Source: Hyalella azteca (lineage: Eukaryota; Arthropoda; Malacostraca; Amphipoda; Hyalellidae). Taken from it: a DNA stretch of 64,000 nucleotides. The stretch spans positions 87,070 through 151,069 of the forward strand of contig NW_025931366.1 in the NCBI RefSeq assembly GCF_000764305.2, read 5' to 3'. Numbering within the stretch: the first letter of the stretch is position 1; each line of letters opens with the position of its first letter. Shown here in pieces: positions 13,926 through 27,870 of this stretch. Made by a program: the position numbers and the translations under genes. The notes beneath the pieces are model-generated. The model did not search any database and was not told where the DNA came from. It was given only the letters and a program-made list of their open reading frames with translations.

Positions 13926-15159
13926 GGTGCAAAATTGGGAAAAACAAATTGTTTCATGTAAGAGAAACTGCGAGTGGCAGACTTTATTGCGAATAAATGA
14001 TAATTCTTCATTAGCTACAGGGATATTTCGTTTTAATTTTAAGTGATGGCACTATGAACTTAGATTGCAAAATTTGGCCAGCTTCATTATTTTGGGAAGA
14101 AATAAGTATTCGGTGGAATTTCTATCTTAAAATAAAAACTAAGAACGAAACGCTTTCAACGGCTTAAAGGATTTAGCAAACTTAACGGAATATTGCAGTA
14201 CCACGGATAACATCGTTGTTCGCGATGGGAACTTAACCCTCTACCGCCGTATGCCACTCTCTGGGAACAAACTTTCAACTTAAATTATACGTAAACTATT
14301 GAGTGTAGCAACCTGAGAACGTTTGTACGCAACAGAGAACATATCAAAGTTGTCGTACGTGGCGGCAACCATCAGTTCAAGTCATTTTGTGCTCACTAGA
14401 ACGTACCCTTTTTGGGAAGTAGGCTTGTGACAATATTGCTCCGGTTACTCATGTCAGGCGGTAGAGGGTTAACATGAAGTAGGCTGCAAGTAAGCACCGT
14501 AAAGTTTCGTAATCTGTACGATGTTCGCAAAAAAAAGTTGAGCGCTAAAGTTGGGTTCAATCTCTAGCCACGACGCAAGGCTAAGCCTCAATTAACGAAG
14601 AAATTCTCTATATATAATCACTCTTATGTGCACGCTTGCTAGAGGTATCGTAGATAAATGGAAAACGTTCGATGTTAGATAATATTATATTGAATCAACT
14701 TTTTATTTCGGGATTCGACGTCGGTGAATACTACGAAAAGTCACAAATGTAGCGAAATGACGGGACTAATTTTTAAATGATAACAGAATCGTTAACAAAA
14801 ATGTCTGAATGTGTAAACTAATATAACGATGGTCGGTTAATCAGCGATCACGAACAAAACTACATATGATCAAGGCAAACTTTAATCGATTCAAAAGCTT
14901 TAATCGATATAAGACAATGAAAAATAAATTTTTCGATTTAACTTGATAGTTTCCTTTAATTCTATCATTCGAACACAACGCTGAAAATTAACACCTAGCC
15001 ACAATTTTCGTGTAGTGTATTAAACGTTTCGATGTTTAATAATTGACACTAAAAATTCAGCCACTCGATTCAAGTTAAAGAAGAATAACAAGGTAAGTTC
15101 ACCACCACAACACAGCACATCGTCACACGAGCACCACTCAGTGCACCGCACACGCACAC

Positions 15160-15252
15160 ATGTCACACTGGCTGATCACAGGACTGCTGCTGCTGCTGTA
15201 TGCTGGATACAACGGCCTCCACACCTCACTCGCCTTGAACGCTTTGCTTTAA
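15160..15252 (+). CDS. Possible small secreted-type ORF (MSHWLITGLLLLLYAGY...)
   Basis: A 30-codon frame starting MSHWLITGLLLLLYAGYNGL with a leucine core like a signal peptide, then a stop. A GTAAGT donor-like motif lies 65 bases upstream. GC is higher than around it. CTG repeats alone can produce such a frame, so confidence is low. Confidence 0.15.
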   Translation: MSHWLITGLLLLLYAGYNGLHTSLALNALL

Positions 15253-15622
15253 ATAAGCTTAAGATTCAGGTAGCGATGACGTCCGAGCTGAGGAATAAAT
15301 TCTTATTACAACACTTCTCTTTAACTTCACTTCTTGTTTGTCTGTCTGTCTGCTACAAATCTTGTAATCGAAATTTAATACACTTCTACTTATCCTATCG
15401 ATCTGAAGGCAATGCATGAATCAATTAATAGAATAAATAATTTTGAAAAAAATTATATATTAAAAAATTTATATATTAAAAAAAAATGAAAAACTAATTT
15501 TTTTAATATTCGAAAATTAAATGAGAAATTCATGCTACATTTGTAAGATTGGAGACACTGGATTCTTTGGAAGTGTTGTCTTTAAAAAGTAATTTTTAAA
15601 CGCATATTATTTTAAGCCTAGA

Positions 15623-15750
15623 GTCGCACTATCAAAACTCACTAGAGTACACGTAGCAGTCGATTTGTCGTCTGTGATTGGTAAGTTTAGCTGAAAATCT
15701 GTCGTCAGTGATTGGCCGACAGACTTGCGAAATTTTTTAAAGTACCGCAT
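15623..15750. mobile_element. Family A element, diverged
   Basis: Starts GTCGCACTATCAAAACTCAC and ends near AAAGTACCGCAT; the interior has GTGATTGGCCGACAGACTTG, matching the family's internal pattern. Confidence 0.6.
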
Positions 15751-17484
15751 GAGACAGATTAAGTTATCTTCACCTTAAGAAGCCATCTGCACTTTTAAAT
15801 ACACATATAATTCAGGAACGAATAACACCGCAAGAGAGTGCACATATTCGTCCTCGTTGCACCATCTTCATCCTTACTCGACTGGAACGCTTTGCTGCAT
15901 ATAAACACATGAATATGTTGGGGATAACTGAGTAATCCATGAACAAACTCACGTAGCCGAGTGCCAAGGCTTTTTCGCCTTCACTCGTATGCAATGCCGA
16001 CCTATAGAGTAATAGAATTACATAGTAAATTAAATAGAAGATAAATCTGTCGTAGTAATATGCAACATCTTTATTGTTAATCTTTACTAAACAGCCTTCG
16101 CATTTTTTGCAATAATTTTGAAGGAACGTTATAATCACGAACTCTCTGCGCTCAAACGCCCTTACGTAAAGCCGAATAGATTAATGTCGTTTTTTAAAGC
16201 TTTACTGATAATATTAAATAAAAAATCAGGCCTTTTATCTCTTGAATTGTCAACAGTCAATTTCCAATGATATTTATTCATTAAATAAAGTTAAAACCAT
16301 ACTTTGAACACTTTTTTGACGCATAAATGACTCGTATATAACACCTAGCAGTACAAATACGTCAACTATATTGCAATGCAATTCGACTTAGAATAGTAAG
16401 TTAATCTCGCTGCACTGAAGATGCAAATATTTTTCGTTTTAAAGTCTTGTGACATCGTATGCGACTTGACTGATTGCCTCTCAGTTCAGGTGCAAGCTGT
16501 CACTTGTGAAAGAAAATAAAGTACAGGTATATTAACTGATATGTTTAGGATGAAAATACCGAAGTCTGAAAATTCGGTAAATTTATACTGATATTCTGTA
16601 TGAATAACTGATATATTATATATTAAATCTAACTTAATCTGGCGCTACTGTTAATTTGAATGCACTCATCAAACATAACGGTATTTTTGCATTACGATAA
16701 ATATTAGAGTAGAAAACGTTACCTTCCACGATTATCGTGCTAGGTAAAAATTATCGGTATTAACCACCTAAGGATCGTCACCAGCTCGAGGTGGCAGGTC
16801 TTTCGTGTCTTGGCATTGATTTTTTAACATGACCTGGCGATCATGAAGGTGATCATGGAATGGCTTATCAATAAATAAGCTTCAAGTAGCATTAAAATAA
16901 ATAACGAGTTTAGTTATATGAGAGTAAAATGAGAGCTCAGTGGTGTCTGCAAATAAGTTTGTTCTGTTATGAAACGCGGCACGAAATTAGCCAAAAATTG
17001 AAAACGTTGCCTTGTCTGGTTGATTTATCATTAAATCATATACAGTACGAACACTCGACACAATAAGTACATTGGAACTTTCTTTTAGGCTATGAGATTT
17101 AAAATTAAAAGTTATATGGAATAAGTCAACACAGCCCTCTCAATAATCTCACTTGAGTAGCATAGTAGCAAAAAAATTTTTCCGAAATTGTTCATCCATT
17201 GCATGAAATGGTTTAAAGAAACGTCGCAAAAATTTGAAAAAAAGAAACGTTGCGAAAAGTGGATACAATTAATTCAAGCTCCAAAATACGACGCTCAATC
17301 TTCAACTAAAATCAACGCAAACTTACGTTTCGCTGCATACTTCGACCATTTGTAACCCTTTAGTATTTCGTCCAGCAAACAAACGCAATTTAAACCTACC
17401 CAGCCCATAAACTGCTCACAGCGGAATGCAGTGGGCAGAATCCTGCCGGAGGTGCATGGGCGAGCTTGTCTGCTCCTGCATAAC

Positions 17485-17570
17485 TATGAATGCAGGCATA
17501 TGTCGTGCCGAAATCGCGATTTCATGTCATGCAGGCATATGTCGTGCCGAAATCGCGATTTTATTAAATC
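17485..17570. repeat. 42-bp duplication in a GC-rich island
   Basis: TGCAGGCATATGTCGTGCCG followed by AAATCGCGATTT occurs twice. On the minus strand an adjacent 56-nt stretch (about 17412-17467) has an acceptor-like TTATGCAG and a GTGAGC donor with all three frames open, so it may be an exon of unknown frame. Confidence 0.85.
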
Positions 17571-17686
17571 GGCAGCCAGTTACAGCCGCGATGAAGAACT
17601 CAAGGTTGCAGGCCATTCGCAATAAAAAAAGTATGGAACGTCCTTATTATCAAATCGCGGTGAAGTACATATATAGCGTTTAAAGC

Positions 17687-17790
17687 GGCCCATTTCTCGT
17701 CTATGTTGGGTGAGTTTAGATCGATAACCGATCAATGATTAGCTCACTAGCTGAGTTATAAACTCTACGTATTTTCAACAGTATGGACCC
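17687..17790. mobile_element. Family A element, diverged
   Basis: Contains GTGAGTTTAGATCGATAACC, GATCAATGATTAGCTCACTA and GAGTTATAAACTC, ending ATTTTCAACAGTATGGACCC. The left end is weak. Confidence 0.5.
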
Positions 17791-17799
17791 TGAGTGTGT

Positions 17800-20700
17800 C
17801 CTTTGCATCGTATGTTCGCGGAATTTCTAGTATAATAGCGTCCAGTGAAGCGACTTGAGTCAAGCAAGAACAAGTTTAAGCATATGACAGTCCTTAATTG
17901 TCAGAGGTTATAATTGATTTTTAAAACGGAAAATATCTCAGAAATTAAACCAACGAATAAAATTAGAGCCATTGAATAATTTTTGATTATATGAAAATTG
18001 AAAATTTTATGACTAAATTCTATAACACAGCCGCAAGGAACCAAATCCTACAGAACGAAGTCCAAAAAAAAAAATACAACCTGAACCATGCCGATGAAAT
18101 TATCCAGCAGTTTAAAATCGGACACTTTTAACTCAACCGTAGACGTCAACTTCTCAAAATTTCGTGCAATATTAGTTCACGTCACACTATATTGTTTTTC
18201 TGAACTTCCTAGTAGTTAAAATGAGCCGCCGTCCGTAACAAAATTTTTTTACTATTAAGTACAAAATACATAGATTTTCCTACAGAATGCTTTTGTCTAT
18301 TGCTATAATACGTTTAATCGCTTTCGTAGTAGCTCTTGAGCTATAATATTTCCTTAATGCATTTCGAGTTTTCAAAAATTATCAAATTCGAGTTATCAAA
18401 TTATCAAATTTAATTGTTTTCGTAGTGCAAGATCTATAATTTTTCATCAATGCATTTTGCGTTATCAAAAATTAGCAAATATTCGCTGTATTTTGACGAG
18501 AAACTCGCAGCAGTAAGAACGAACTGAAGTTATCGAACATAGCTAATAATCAGACCGTAAAGCATTCGTTTGAGAAAACGCATTTGCACAAAATTTCGTG
18601 CGAAGGCACGCGTGTCTTTCCAGATTCGTCACACCACTAACATGCCACCAAATTAATTCGATTTCATGTTAACGAATCATTTTATACTTTTTGAATGACT
18701 GTTACTCAATTGGAAATTAAATATTGTTTTCCCCGGAAAAGTCATACTGTACTTTCAAAGTCACAGTTTCAATTCAACTCTCCCAGTAAACGTTACCTGT
18801 AATCATTGATCACCAAACTGGCAACTGTGTATAGCACCACAAATGAAAATTCAACATTTTTTTATTTCGTAATAAATAAAATATATATTTTATATTCACG
18901 CAAAAATATTTAAACTTTATTTATAGTTCGAACTATTCTAAAGTCACGTGAAAAGGCGGTTGGTTCAATATACCAGTTTACGAAGGATGATGAAAGTGAA
19001 AATCATCTGATAAATATTGTTCAATACAAAAAATCGAATACTCATGTCATTTGATAACAACCCCATCGCCTGCAGTGACCTAATTAAGCGGAGGTTACAA
19101 TTCCGCCTGTTTATTGTATTATATTATAAATATAATATAAATATAATATAATATAATAAATATTGTATATATTATAAATAATAACCTGTAGAGCTTAACG
19201 AGTAAATTGCATTAACCTTGCCGAATATCATTTTCAAAAGCGCTTCAGCAGGAATAACAGCATCGCAGTATCGTTCACCGGCTGTAAATTCAGTAATTTA
19301 TACAGGATTTACCTTGATGTGTACAGGTATATTGCTAAGTAATCGCATGCAACGCAGTGCAATACTAAGCTGTGCAATGCAATGCACTTATAGATGCTAT
19401 GCAGTGCAATGCTATGCAGGCAATACTATGCACTTAAATACTATACATTGCAATGCTATGCAGTGTCATGAATCGCAATACCACGACGAAGTGAATTATG
19501 CCAAGAAGACTAACTAAATGAGTGCCTTAAAAACCAATAATAAACGATTCATTACACGCCAATTTTGTTCTACCTCTTCTATTACACATTAAAAAGGACA
19601 AACTAAACGATGATGAACAGCACTTGCATTGCCATTTCAAAAACCATATTTTTCTAGCGTTAAAGAAAACTCATTTAGTTCATTACGCGGAAATAAGGCA
19701 CAGTGACATTCATAACACATAAGTGATCATATCTATAGCCAGTAAATCCGAACGAGCATGACTGGTTTAATTAATATAAAAATGTGTGAATGAACTCACG
19801 TTACAGGAATTGAATATACACTGATATTTATCATTAACAAATTAAAAATTAGAGTTGAGATTAAACGCTATACATCCTTCAAATATTTAATTCATTATTG
19901 ATGAGAAACAATTTAACAATTAACGCAAAAAAAAATTCTCTTTGAAGAGGAAGAAGCAAGTAAAATAACAAGCCAGCACAGAAAAACAAAGCAGAAGCAC
20001 CAGCCCTCCGAGACTAATAACTCTTAGCAGCAGCCGTGGCAGACAATATATATGGGTACACGCATGGAACCGACATTCTCCCGTATATGTTTATTCGAAC
20101 ATATAGCCTGATATAGGTACAGGTACAAAAACATTCATTCTTGTTATACGAAACATCAACAACAACGCAGAGTATTGTATTCTTTCGAAAATTTTTTGTA
20201 AATGTTTGTGCTGAAAAATTTGTGGCCAAAATACCCGACGGTCGGCCGATTACAATTTATCAGCAAGTGCTAAGTAGAGCGAATTGCAATATGTGAAATT
20301 CGGAGCATTCTGTTTAATACGCGCAAGCTAATTTAAGTGTATTTTGATAGCAAATGAGTTAAATTCGATTATTGACCATACTTCGATTATGGACGAATGT
20401 TATGAAATTTAATTTACTTTTCAGCTATTTAGCTCGACCAAGTTATCAAGAAACTCGTAATATTAAAATAAACTGTTCGATCGTAAACGAAATATTTGAA
20501 GGTTCTAAATTTTTCCCGATTTTGAGCAGATGATTTACGTCACTGACAGAACTTGCATAAATAAAACGTTTTAGCTTCATAAATCATAATAGTAATAGTT
20601 TACTAGTTATTAATAGCGTAAAATCAAATCATTCGTCAAAGAGCATGGGAAATGGACGCTCTAATTTCTACTCCTAATTCATCACTCAGATCTTTAGATA

Positions 20701-20980
20701 GCAAACAAAAAATGGCCATGCGAGAACTTGCACATGCGAGAAATTGAAAGCAACGTCTTCTTTGTGTCAACATGGGCTGGGATCAACAGAGCTAGAGAAA
20801 TAAATACATGACGCGGCTTGTAAGGTTGAGGTTGTTGTTGAAATGTTGAAGTTGTTGAAGTACTCGCATGGAAGCTTCACGTCATTAAAAGGCGCTGTGT
20901 TCCTTTGTTCCAAATGTTCCAAAGACAAAGGAGTTTCGCATCCAAGCTTCACGTACAGTACGTTTGAGGCGAGATTTTAT
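17800..20980. other. AT-rich intron with simple repeats
   Basis: Holds an AT-only stretch of TATAATA units near 19110-19180 and a degenerate GCAATGCTATGCA repeat near 19340-19470. No gene seen. Confidence 0.6.
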
Positions 20981-20990
20981 GAGTCAGTTT

Positions 20991-21027
20991 CGGGAAGACG
21001 GACTCATTTTATGAGTCCGTCTTCCCG
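20991..21027. repeat. Perfect 17-bp hairpin with 3-base loop
   Basis: CGGGAAGACGGACTCAT, loop TTT, then ATGAGTCCGTCTTCCCG. The arms are exactly complementary. A third GAGTCA-like piece lies just upstream. It may be a transposon remnant, a small structured RNA or a fold-back assembly artefact. Confidence 0.95.
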
Positions 21028-23299
21028 TCCGAGTGAGGGAAAAACGAATCGAAGTGATGGCAGTATAGATAGATGAAACGAGAGAAGAATTTTATGTTAG
21101 TAAGCAGTAAACATTCCATAAAACTCGAGCCAACAATACACATTTCTGACCATAAACTGCCTCAACATCAAATGCAGCATGTTTTGAACTCTGGACTGAA
21201 ACTTACAATGAAAAAGCTAATAACTAAAGTAAGATGCATAAAGACTTGCGAATGCGAAAAAACGAGAAGTACAGAGATAGCCATCCCAGCTCTTCACATG
21301 AAGCCAGTTGCAACTATAAGGACGTGTACACCAAGAGAAATAAGTGCAAGTTTATCTATGTAGCGATGCACTTTAATGTTCTTGTGTTTAGGTTGGATAT
21401 CCATAACCCTGTTCCGCCCAGAAAGAAAGGACTAATCCAAGCTACGTGCAGAAATAGTCAAAATTTCGGCAATATGACCAAATGGTTTTCCGAACATGGA
21501 ATAGTTTATCAAAGACCACAGCTTTCGGCAGTCCTTCAGTCAGAAAAATGCAGGGACTTCGTCATAAACATCGATGCACTTCTTGCTAATGTGTGAGCCA
21601 TTCTGACATTGTAACGCTCCGAAAAAGGGCGTATCACAGCTACGTGTAGAATGTGCGTCATTATTTGGACAACATGACCCATTAATTTTTCTAGGGCTTT
21701 CAATAATTGGCACAGCAAAGGACATTGTTTAGAGATGCCGCGGCTGTGATCCCTGTCAATCACGGACAGTTTTCTTTAAGCCACATCACGACCAATGCTC
21801 AGAATTGGAGATCTGCGTAAACTTTATACTTTCGCCAGCTAGGCAGGTTGAAGTTGCGGTGTGATGACAGAGGTATGCCTCTCAATGTAAACGTACATGT
21901 GATCGTAAACATCGAGAGGACGAAAAAGATTTCACATTTCGAATGCAGATTTCGAGAAAAAAAGCATTAAACCATAACTTATGTCGCATTACTGTATAAT
22001 TCTATGCGATGTCAAGTGAAATTTCATCGTCATATTTCGTTTCACGTTAAGCCACTGTTGTAATTATTTTCCTCGTACATTTCAGGAAAAAGCGCTCATC
22101 TTCTATTAGATCACTTTTTACGGCACTGTCACTTGCCACGTTGGAACTTCATTGCCGTAAAAATCAGTTCAGGTGCTAGGTAGACATATAAAGTACGACA
22201 GGTCTTTCATTAAATCCTATATACGGAGTTCTATATCTGCTCGTGATCCTCACACACGAACGCCTCCGATCAAGTTATTCAAGGGAATATTGCTAAGTTT
22301 TTCAAGGGAATATCAAAACTTATAGAAATAAATAATAAAGTTACTTCTACTAAGGCTAATCGATAAGCAAAAAGCATCGAGACTAGTTTTCGAGAAAAAA
22401 ACCGTTTAAATTTTTAGCCTCGTTCTTAGGTAGCACTCGGCTAGACTTTCTCGATGCATATTGTGATATCACAGGAGAAAATCCAGTATGGGCGAAGGCC
22501 GAGTGTTGGGGGCCAAAAAAGCCAGAGGTCCAAGCAAAGAACAACGACTAGTACACTGACTGGTAATTGACAAGATAAATGGTGGCTTATATGCAGCAAA
22601 GGCACAATTGCAGCAAAGGCACAAAGGCTGTAACTGCCTGGTTCAATCAGAACACTTGGCTCATGACTAACAGTTCGCTTTCATTTTTAGTGGCTTTTGT
22701 GCTTACAATTCTCAACACTGACACTGGATCCAAGTGATTGCGTAATAAGCCTCTTTCTAAAATTGAATCGATTGCATTTCAAGACATTAATTTTGCGATG
22801 CATAAATTTTTCATTGCTCGGATGTTTTTGTGCACATAAAGTTTTATTTTGAAAATATATTCACCTGTAAATGGGTACAAAAACTTCAAACGGACACACA
22901 GTCGTGCATGTTGATATCAAACAATGGTCGAGATAAAAAATGACGTATTCTTTATAAGTCTGAGACAAATAAATTTTAATTTCACGATAAACTCCAATTG
23001 CAACATAGCTTCAAACTTTGATGACAAGTTTGATAGCTTGAAGCTAATATTTTCATCTGTTAAATGATCCCGGAATATTTCATGCGGTTGAATGAGGTCA
23101 CCCAGGAAACGATCGTGTCGATCCATTATTTAATACACGATTCCGTGACCGAGACTAAACTACGTCGTAATGTTGACGGTATATTCAAGTCATGCAACGA
23201 ATTTGATTCTAGGCCTTGATGTAATCTATCATTGAATTGTTATACTAAATTCAATTTAAAACGTCTCCCGTCCACCATCACATGAGCAGAAAATGATGC

Positions 23300-23545
23300 A
23301 GGCTGAAGATAATGCTGTGACTAAAGATAAATTGCTTTATTTCGACCACACCATAACGTAACTCTTTCGGCCTGAGCCTGAAGAGTTGATGAGAAATTTT
23401 GTGAGCAGTATCCTCAGGTATGAAGAAGCTGCGGTCAAAAGTGGGGAGCGCTTGTGATAGGAAAACACGAGAGCTGCGGCAGCTGAGGCCTTGAGCCTTC
23501 TTGGCTCTGTGCCATCGTCTGCAGACTGGATACACACTGCACAAG
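23300..23545. other. GC-rich island, possible exon of unknown product
   Basis: Higher GC than its surroundings. On the minus strand, TAATCTCTCACTTGTGCAG is a good acceptor at the array-facing edge and two frames stay open for over 60 codons (VYPVCRRWHRAKKAQG; or SADDGTEPRRLKASAAAALV). No convincing donor was found and I recognise no protein. Confidence 0.25.
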
Positions 23546-23555
23546 TGAGAGATTA

Positions 23556-23690
23556 GGCCAGCTGCCAGCTGGTGCAAGAGCAGACCAGCTGCCAGCTGGT
23601 GCAGGAGCAGACCAGCTGCAAGCTGGTGCAGGGGCAGACCAGCTGCCAGCTGGTGCAGCGGCAGACCAGCTGCAAACGGGTGCCTTGCTT
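23556..23690. repeat. 27-bp tandem array
   Basis: Five units like CCAGCTGCCAGCTGGTGCAG, internally palindromic (CAGCTG), beside a GC-rich island at 23300-23545 that may be an exon. Confidence 0.93.
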
Positions 23691-23699
23691 CAATATAGA

Positions 23700-26600
23700 G
23701 GGTAATTAAATAAAGCTTTTTTTAGTATCGTTTCATTTTCGTGGAAGATGATGGGTGATGCTGGTCGCAGGATGAATGATAAAATTATGTAGGTAACTAT
23801 GGTGAACATGAAAATAATTAAAGCGAAAGTTTACAAAACCAAAGTTCATCATATGGAAAGTTTCCCATTGGAGGATTTTAATAAAAATTAAGCACAATTT
23901 TGTTTTTAAGCATACTTGGAGCACTTGTAACCTCACGCATTTCGTCCAACAAACAAACTCAATTTAGAGTCGCGATGAAAAACTCATGTATTACAAAATT
24001 CAAAACAGTTAAAAAAAACGCGCCAAAATAAAGACTTCGCAGCCTGATATGTGAATTATAAGCAATGAGGTTAAAAAGACTGAACGAGATCAGAGAGACA
24101 AAGTCTAAGAAGTGGTCGCTCTTCTCTAATTTCCAAACTGGATTAAAACACCGTCCTCGTTTTCATATAGCATTTATTGAGAACGCAAAGTAATATCAGA
24201 ACGCAACGTATTAATGCAGTACTCTAATTTCTTCATTAAAATGACTGGCATTTCTTTGCGCTGCCGCCTGACAGCTTCAAAGCAAAAAAAAAAAAAAAAC
24301 AACAACTCAGAGGCAAGGCACAAAAAAGGCAGCATCAACGCTCGAAAGAATTGCTTACCTGTGCTAGAAAATCCGAGCGATATTAAGTTAAAGGGACTTG
24401 CTCGATACCATATGGAAAATAACGGCGATTTCGGCAAGTAACATTCCTGACTTGGTTCTTACAGTCTCGGGTTCGCATTCANGGATTTATTGTTTTGTAC
24501 GAATACTTTTTTCACCCCGAAAAGTGAACATGTTGCATTGTTTTTTGTTGCATTGAGATTTAATTTCTTTTGATAGTATTTTTGAATACTATGCGTCTCT
24601 ATACATAATTTAAATCACTTTTCCTGTTAAGTTTGTGTACTTACATACATTAAAATACGATTTTTCAAGTGTACGAATATTTATTTCCCCCCACTGTACG
24701 ATCAGTGCTTGGCGTGTTTTATGATAATAATAATAATGATAATAGTAATAATAATAATAATAGTAATAAGTTGCCGAATAGTAAATTTGGTACCGGTAAT
24801 TGAATGGAACGTAAAAATTAAAGGAAAATAAGCGCTGAGGCCGTTAAAAAATAAAGTATACAAGTGCAGTCAGAGACTTCGAATATCTTCTTCTGGTCAC
24901 GCATTGTGGTGTCAATGCCACGCAGTGTCACCGCTATTGGGCAAGAACTTCTTCCAAAACTATCTTTGACATTTTGCCTACACATGAAACGCATCAGTGA
25001 AAGTAAATTATAAATTAATTCAAAGCATAAGCACTTGAATATTAAACCACCAAAAAAATACCATCCAAGCTCTGTGAAGTATATCAAATAGTTTCTCAAC
25101 TTTAGGAAAGGTTGTTGCTGGCACGCACGAGGTTTACAAATCATTATGCATGGGACACAGTAAACCCAATAAGCAGTCACCGTCTGCAAAATATCAAGCA
25201 TGTAACATTATGCAAAATAAGTATAAACGCGTTTACTCCATTTATTCAAATTTCAGCAACTTACATCATGAAATAGAAGCAGACTTTCAAACTCCCGAAT
25301 ATTTTCCATCCGAAGGCCAGAAAGTTTACAGAGAATATAAATCCTTACAAAGTTAATCTAAATCTTTGCCAATAAAATTTGTTTGAAATCAAATTATAAA
25401 CATATAAAATAAACTATTGTGAAACATGAGTGCAGAATAACTTCGTAAGCTTGTGGAGCTGAAAGCCATTACAAAACACGGAATTTTAGAATTAAAAGCA
25501 CAAAAAAAAAATTTTACACTCGAATTTATTTGTTTGCACATCCTGCTAATAAATAATCCCATCCAAAATATACAATTATAGATACAATGATAAAATTATT
25601 GCAAATTTCAACAGGGTAACCAATCGAGATATTGCGTTCAAATACAAAATATGCATTCGGCAGTTCACTATAAATGTCTTGTAATGCCGTTTTGTCTTTA
25701 AATACGACATATCACTCATTTACCATTAAATAAATATGGTTCTTTATATAATATAATTACTACAGTATTGTCAAAATGATTGAAGACTTGCTAGACTTCA
25801 AAATTCAGGGAAGGTCCATCATATTTTCGTTATCGGTCCTAAAACTATTGATAAAATCTTGATAGTAGTTATAATCCTGATAATTGCGTAACAAATTAAT
25901 CACGTCTTTATAATATATCAGACAATAAAATATTATTCTAAATACTAGCGTTAGACCACGCGACTATGGCATTTTTTAAAACATACAAGGCCATTCAACA
26001 TTAACTAACCTGAGAGAATCAAGCGATAACGTACATTGCACGGACAGTGAATAACTGAATTATTGAACGAAGCTTTCGTTAAATGTAAAATAAATAAGTG
26101 AAGTTCGAATTCGTCTCCGATTCGAAGCAGGTACCAAAGGCAGGTGTTGATAGGAAAATTCAGTCGTTGATAGAAAGATTGCAAATCTGACGATTGATAT
26201 TCAAAGAGCGGACAAATTTCTTGTAGAAAGGCGTCGTGTTGGAAGAGAACCGTTTGCGTAAGCAATGTTAAGTAACCTGAGAGCTGCGAAAATTAGATGT
26301 ATAATACATTCACTAGCAAGGCATAATTTGCCACTGGAATCTCTCGCACTTTTAAAACGATGCAATACCACATCATAGTTCCCGAAAAAAATAAAACAAT
26401 TACAAAACCCCGCAAAAAAAAATAAAAATTAACAAAGTTGGAATGGTGATGATAGAATACTTTCCAAGTGACAAACTATCCATGCAAGTAGCATCACACT
26501 GCAGGCGAATTACTGTCTTAAATAAGGTGTGGGAGAGGGAACAATTTTCTACAAGGCCTCCAAATATTCAACTGCTTGAGATTGAACAGAAGCATAGGGA

Positions 26601-27750
26601 AAAGTTCCAAGAAATTATATTGAATTGAAACAACTGAGAAACCCAATTAAAAGAAGAAAAGCGACGTTGAAGAGACGCGTATAGAATTAGGCAAAAATGA
26701 AAGATACATGCACAAGATTCCTCAAGAAAATCTTAAGAGCAAATAATTTTCACTGCATCTTTTACAATTAGAACAACCCAAATAATGACTCATATACATA
26801 TAGGCTCAGCCAATTAATTCTACTATTTCATTTAATTACGTATGACATCTACTGCAGCCAAAATGAAAAAAAACGAACAAAAATTCTATTTCTTTCAATT
26901 CAGACAATTTATGGACTGTTAATAAACATTTTGTTAAATATAACCTAAATCTTAAAGAATAATTAAATTGATTGATTTCAATTCAGACATTTTAAAAATA
27001 TGGTAATCAGCATACATATTTTTTGGATACAAACATCATTCGGAACGCCATCTTGTAATTTCAACTAGTTCGATGTTTTCTGACGAGCTACTGACGACAG
27101 AAGAACAAAGCAATGGAAACATAATTTTAAGCTATGATTAATCCATTCACATCCGCTCACATGTTCAAGTAAGAGTGACAAGCCGTTGTTGCTCAAGAAT
27201 GTAATTCCAGAGACAGCGGAAAATTTGAAAAAAGTGTGAAATTCATTACGTACTTGCGGAGAAAAAAAACCTAGATCGGGTTTCTATTGTCATGAGAGAT
27301 AACAAACACACAAAGGGCTATAATTTTACTGACTTCAATTATTAATAATAATAACAAGTCAATTATTAAGTGCAAGGAACTGATAAGGTACTTCAAATCA
27401 TCCAGGTATTTCTCAAAACAAAGGCTATGGGAGGTTTTCCGTTAGAAATTCAATGCAAAAATCGAAGCTGCTATCCATGGAGTACCTAAGTAAAATATTT
27501 GTCGTGTGCAAAAAATTTAACAAAGCATTTAAAAACAATGTTCGAGCAAGCATATTAATGGCAATAATGCCTCTTTTTACAGACCGCATTCGACTAACTT
27601 TGACATAATGCACGTAAGCATTAACCAATTCTCTATGTTTTATGTATGCGTGATTTCAAGGTAATTCAACCCAACATAATCACATAAAGCATCGTTGATA
27701 ATGGATGGTCAAAAGAGCAACCAATTGGAGATCATAAAATAAAATAAAAA
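23700..27750. other. AT-rich intron, no gene seen
   Basis: Contains a 16-base A run near 24284-24299 and an ATA/ATG trinucleotide microsatellite near 24720-24770. Confidence 0.6.
24482..24482. other. Ambiguous base (N)
   Basis: A single N in the assembly. The preceding TCTCGGGTTCGCATTC resembles a tRNA B box, but no cloverleaf could be folded. Confidence 0.95.
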
Positions 27751-27827
27751 ATATAACTCAGTACTCACTGCAGTGAGTGACAGAGAGCGCATTTTCTCGT
27801 CGACGAAAACTTGAAGTCACGGACAGA

Positions 27828-27870
27828 CGCACGGACAGACAGACAGACAGACAGGCAGACAGACAGACGG
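27828..27870. repeat. GACA microsatellite
   Basis: A run of GACA/GACG tetranucleotides. Confidence 0.95.

Noticed and set aside
24400..24495. Possible tRNA with B-box-like GGTTCGCATTC
   Set aside because: No A box or cloverleaf could be drawn, and an N falls at the 3' side.
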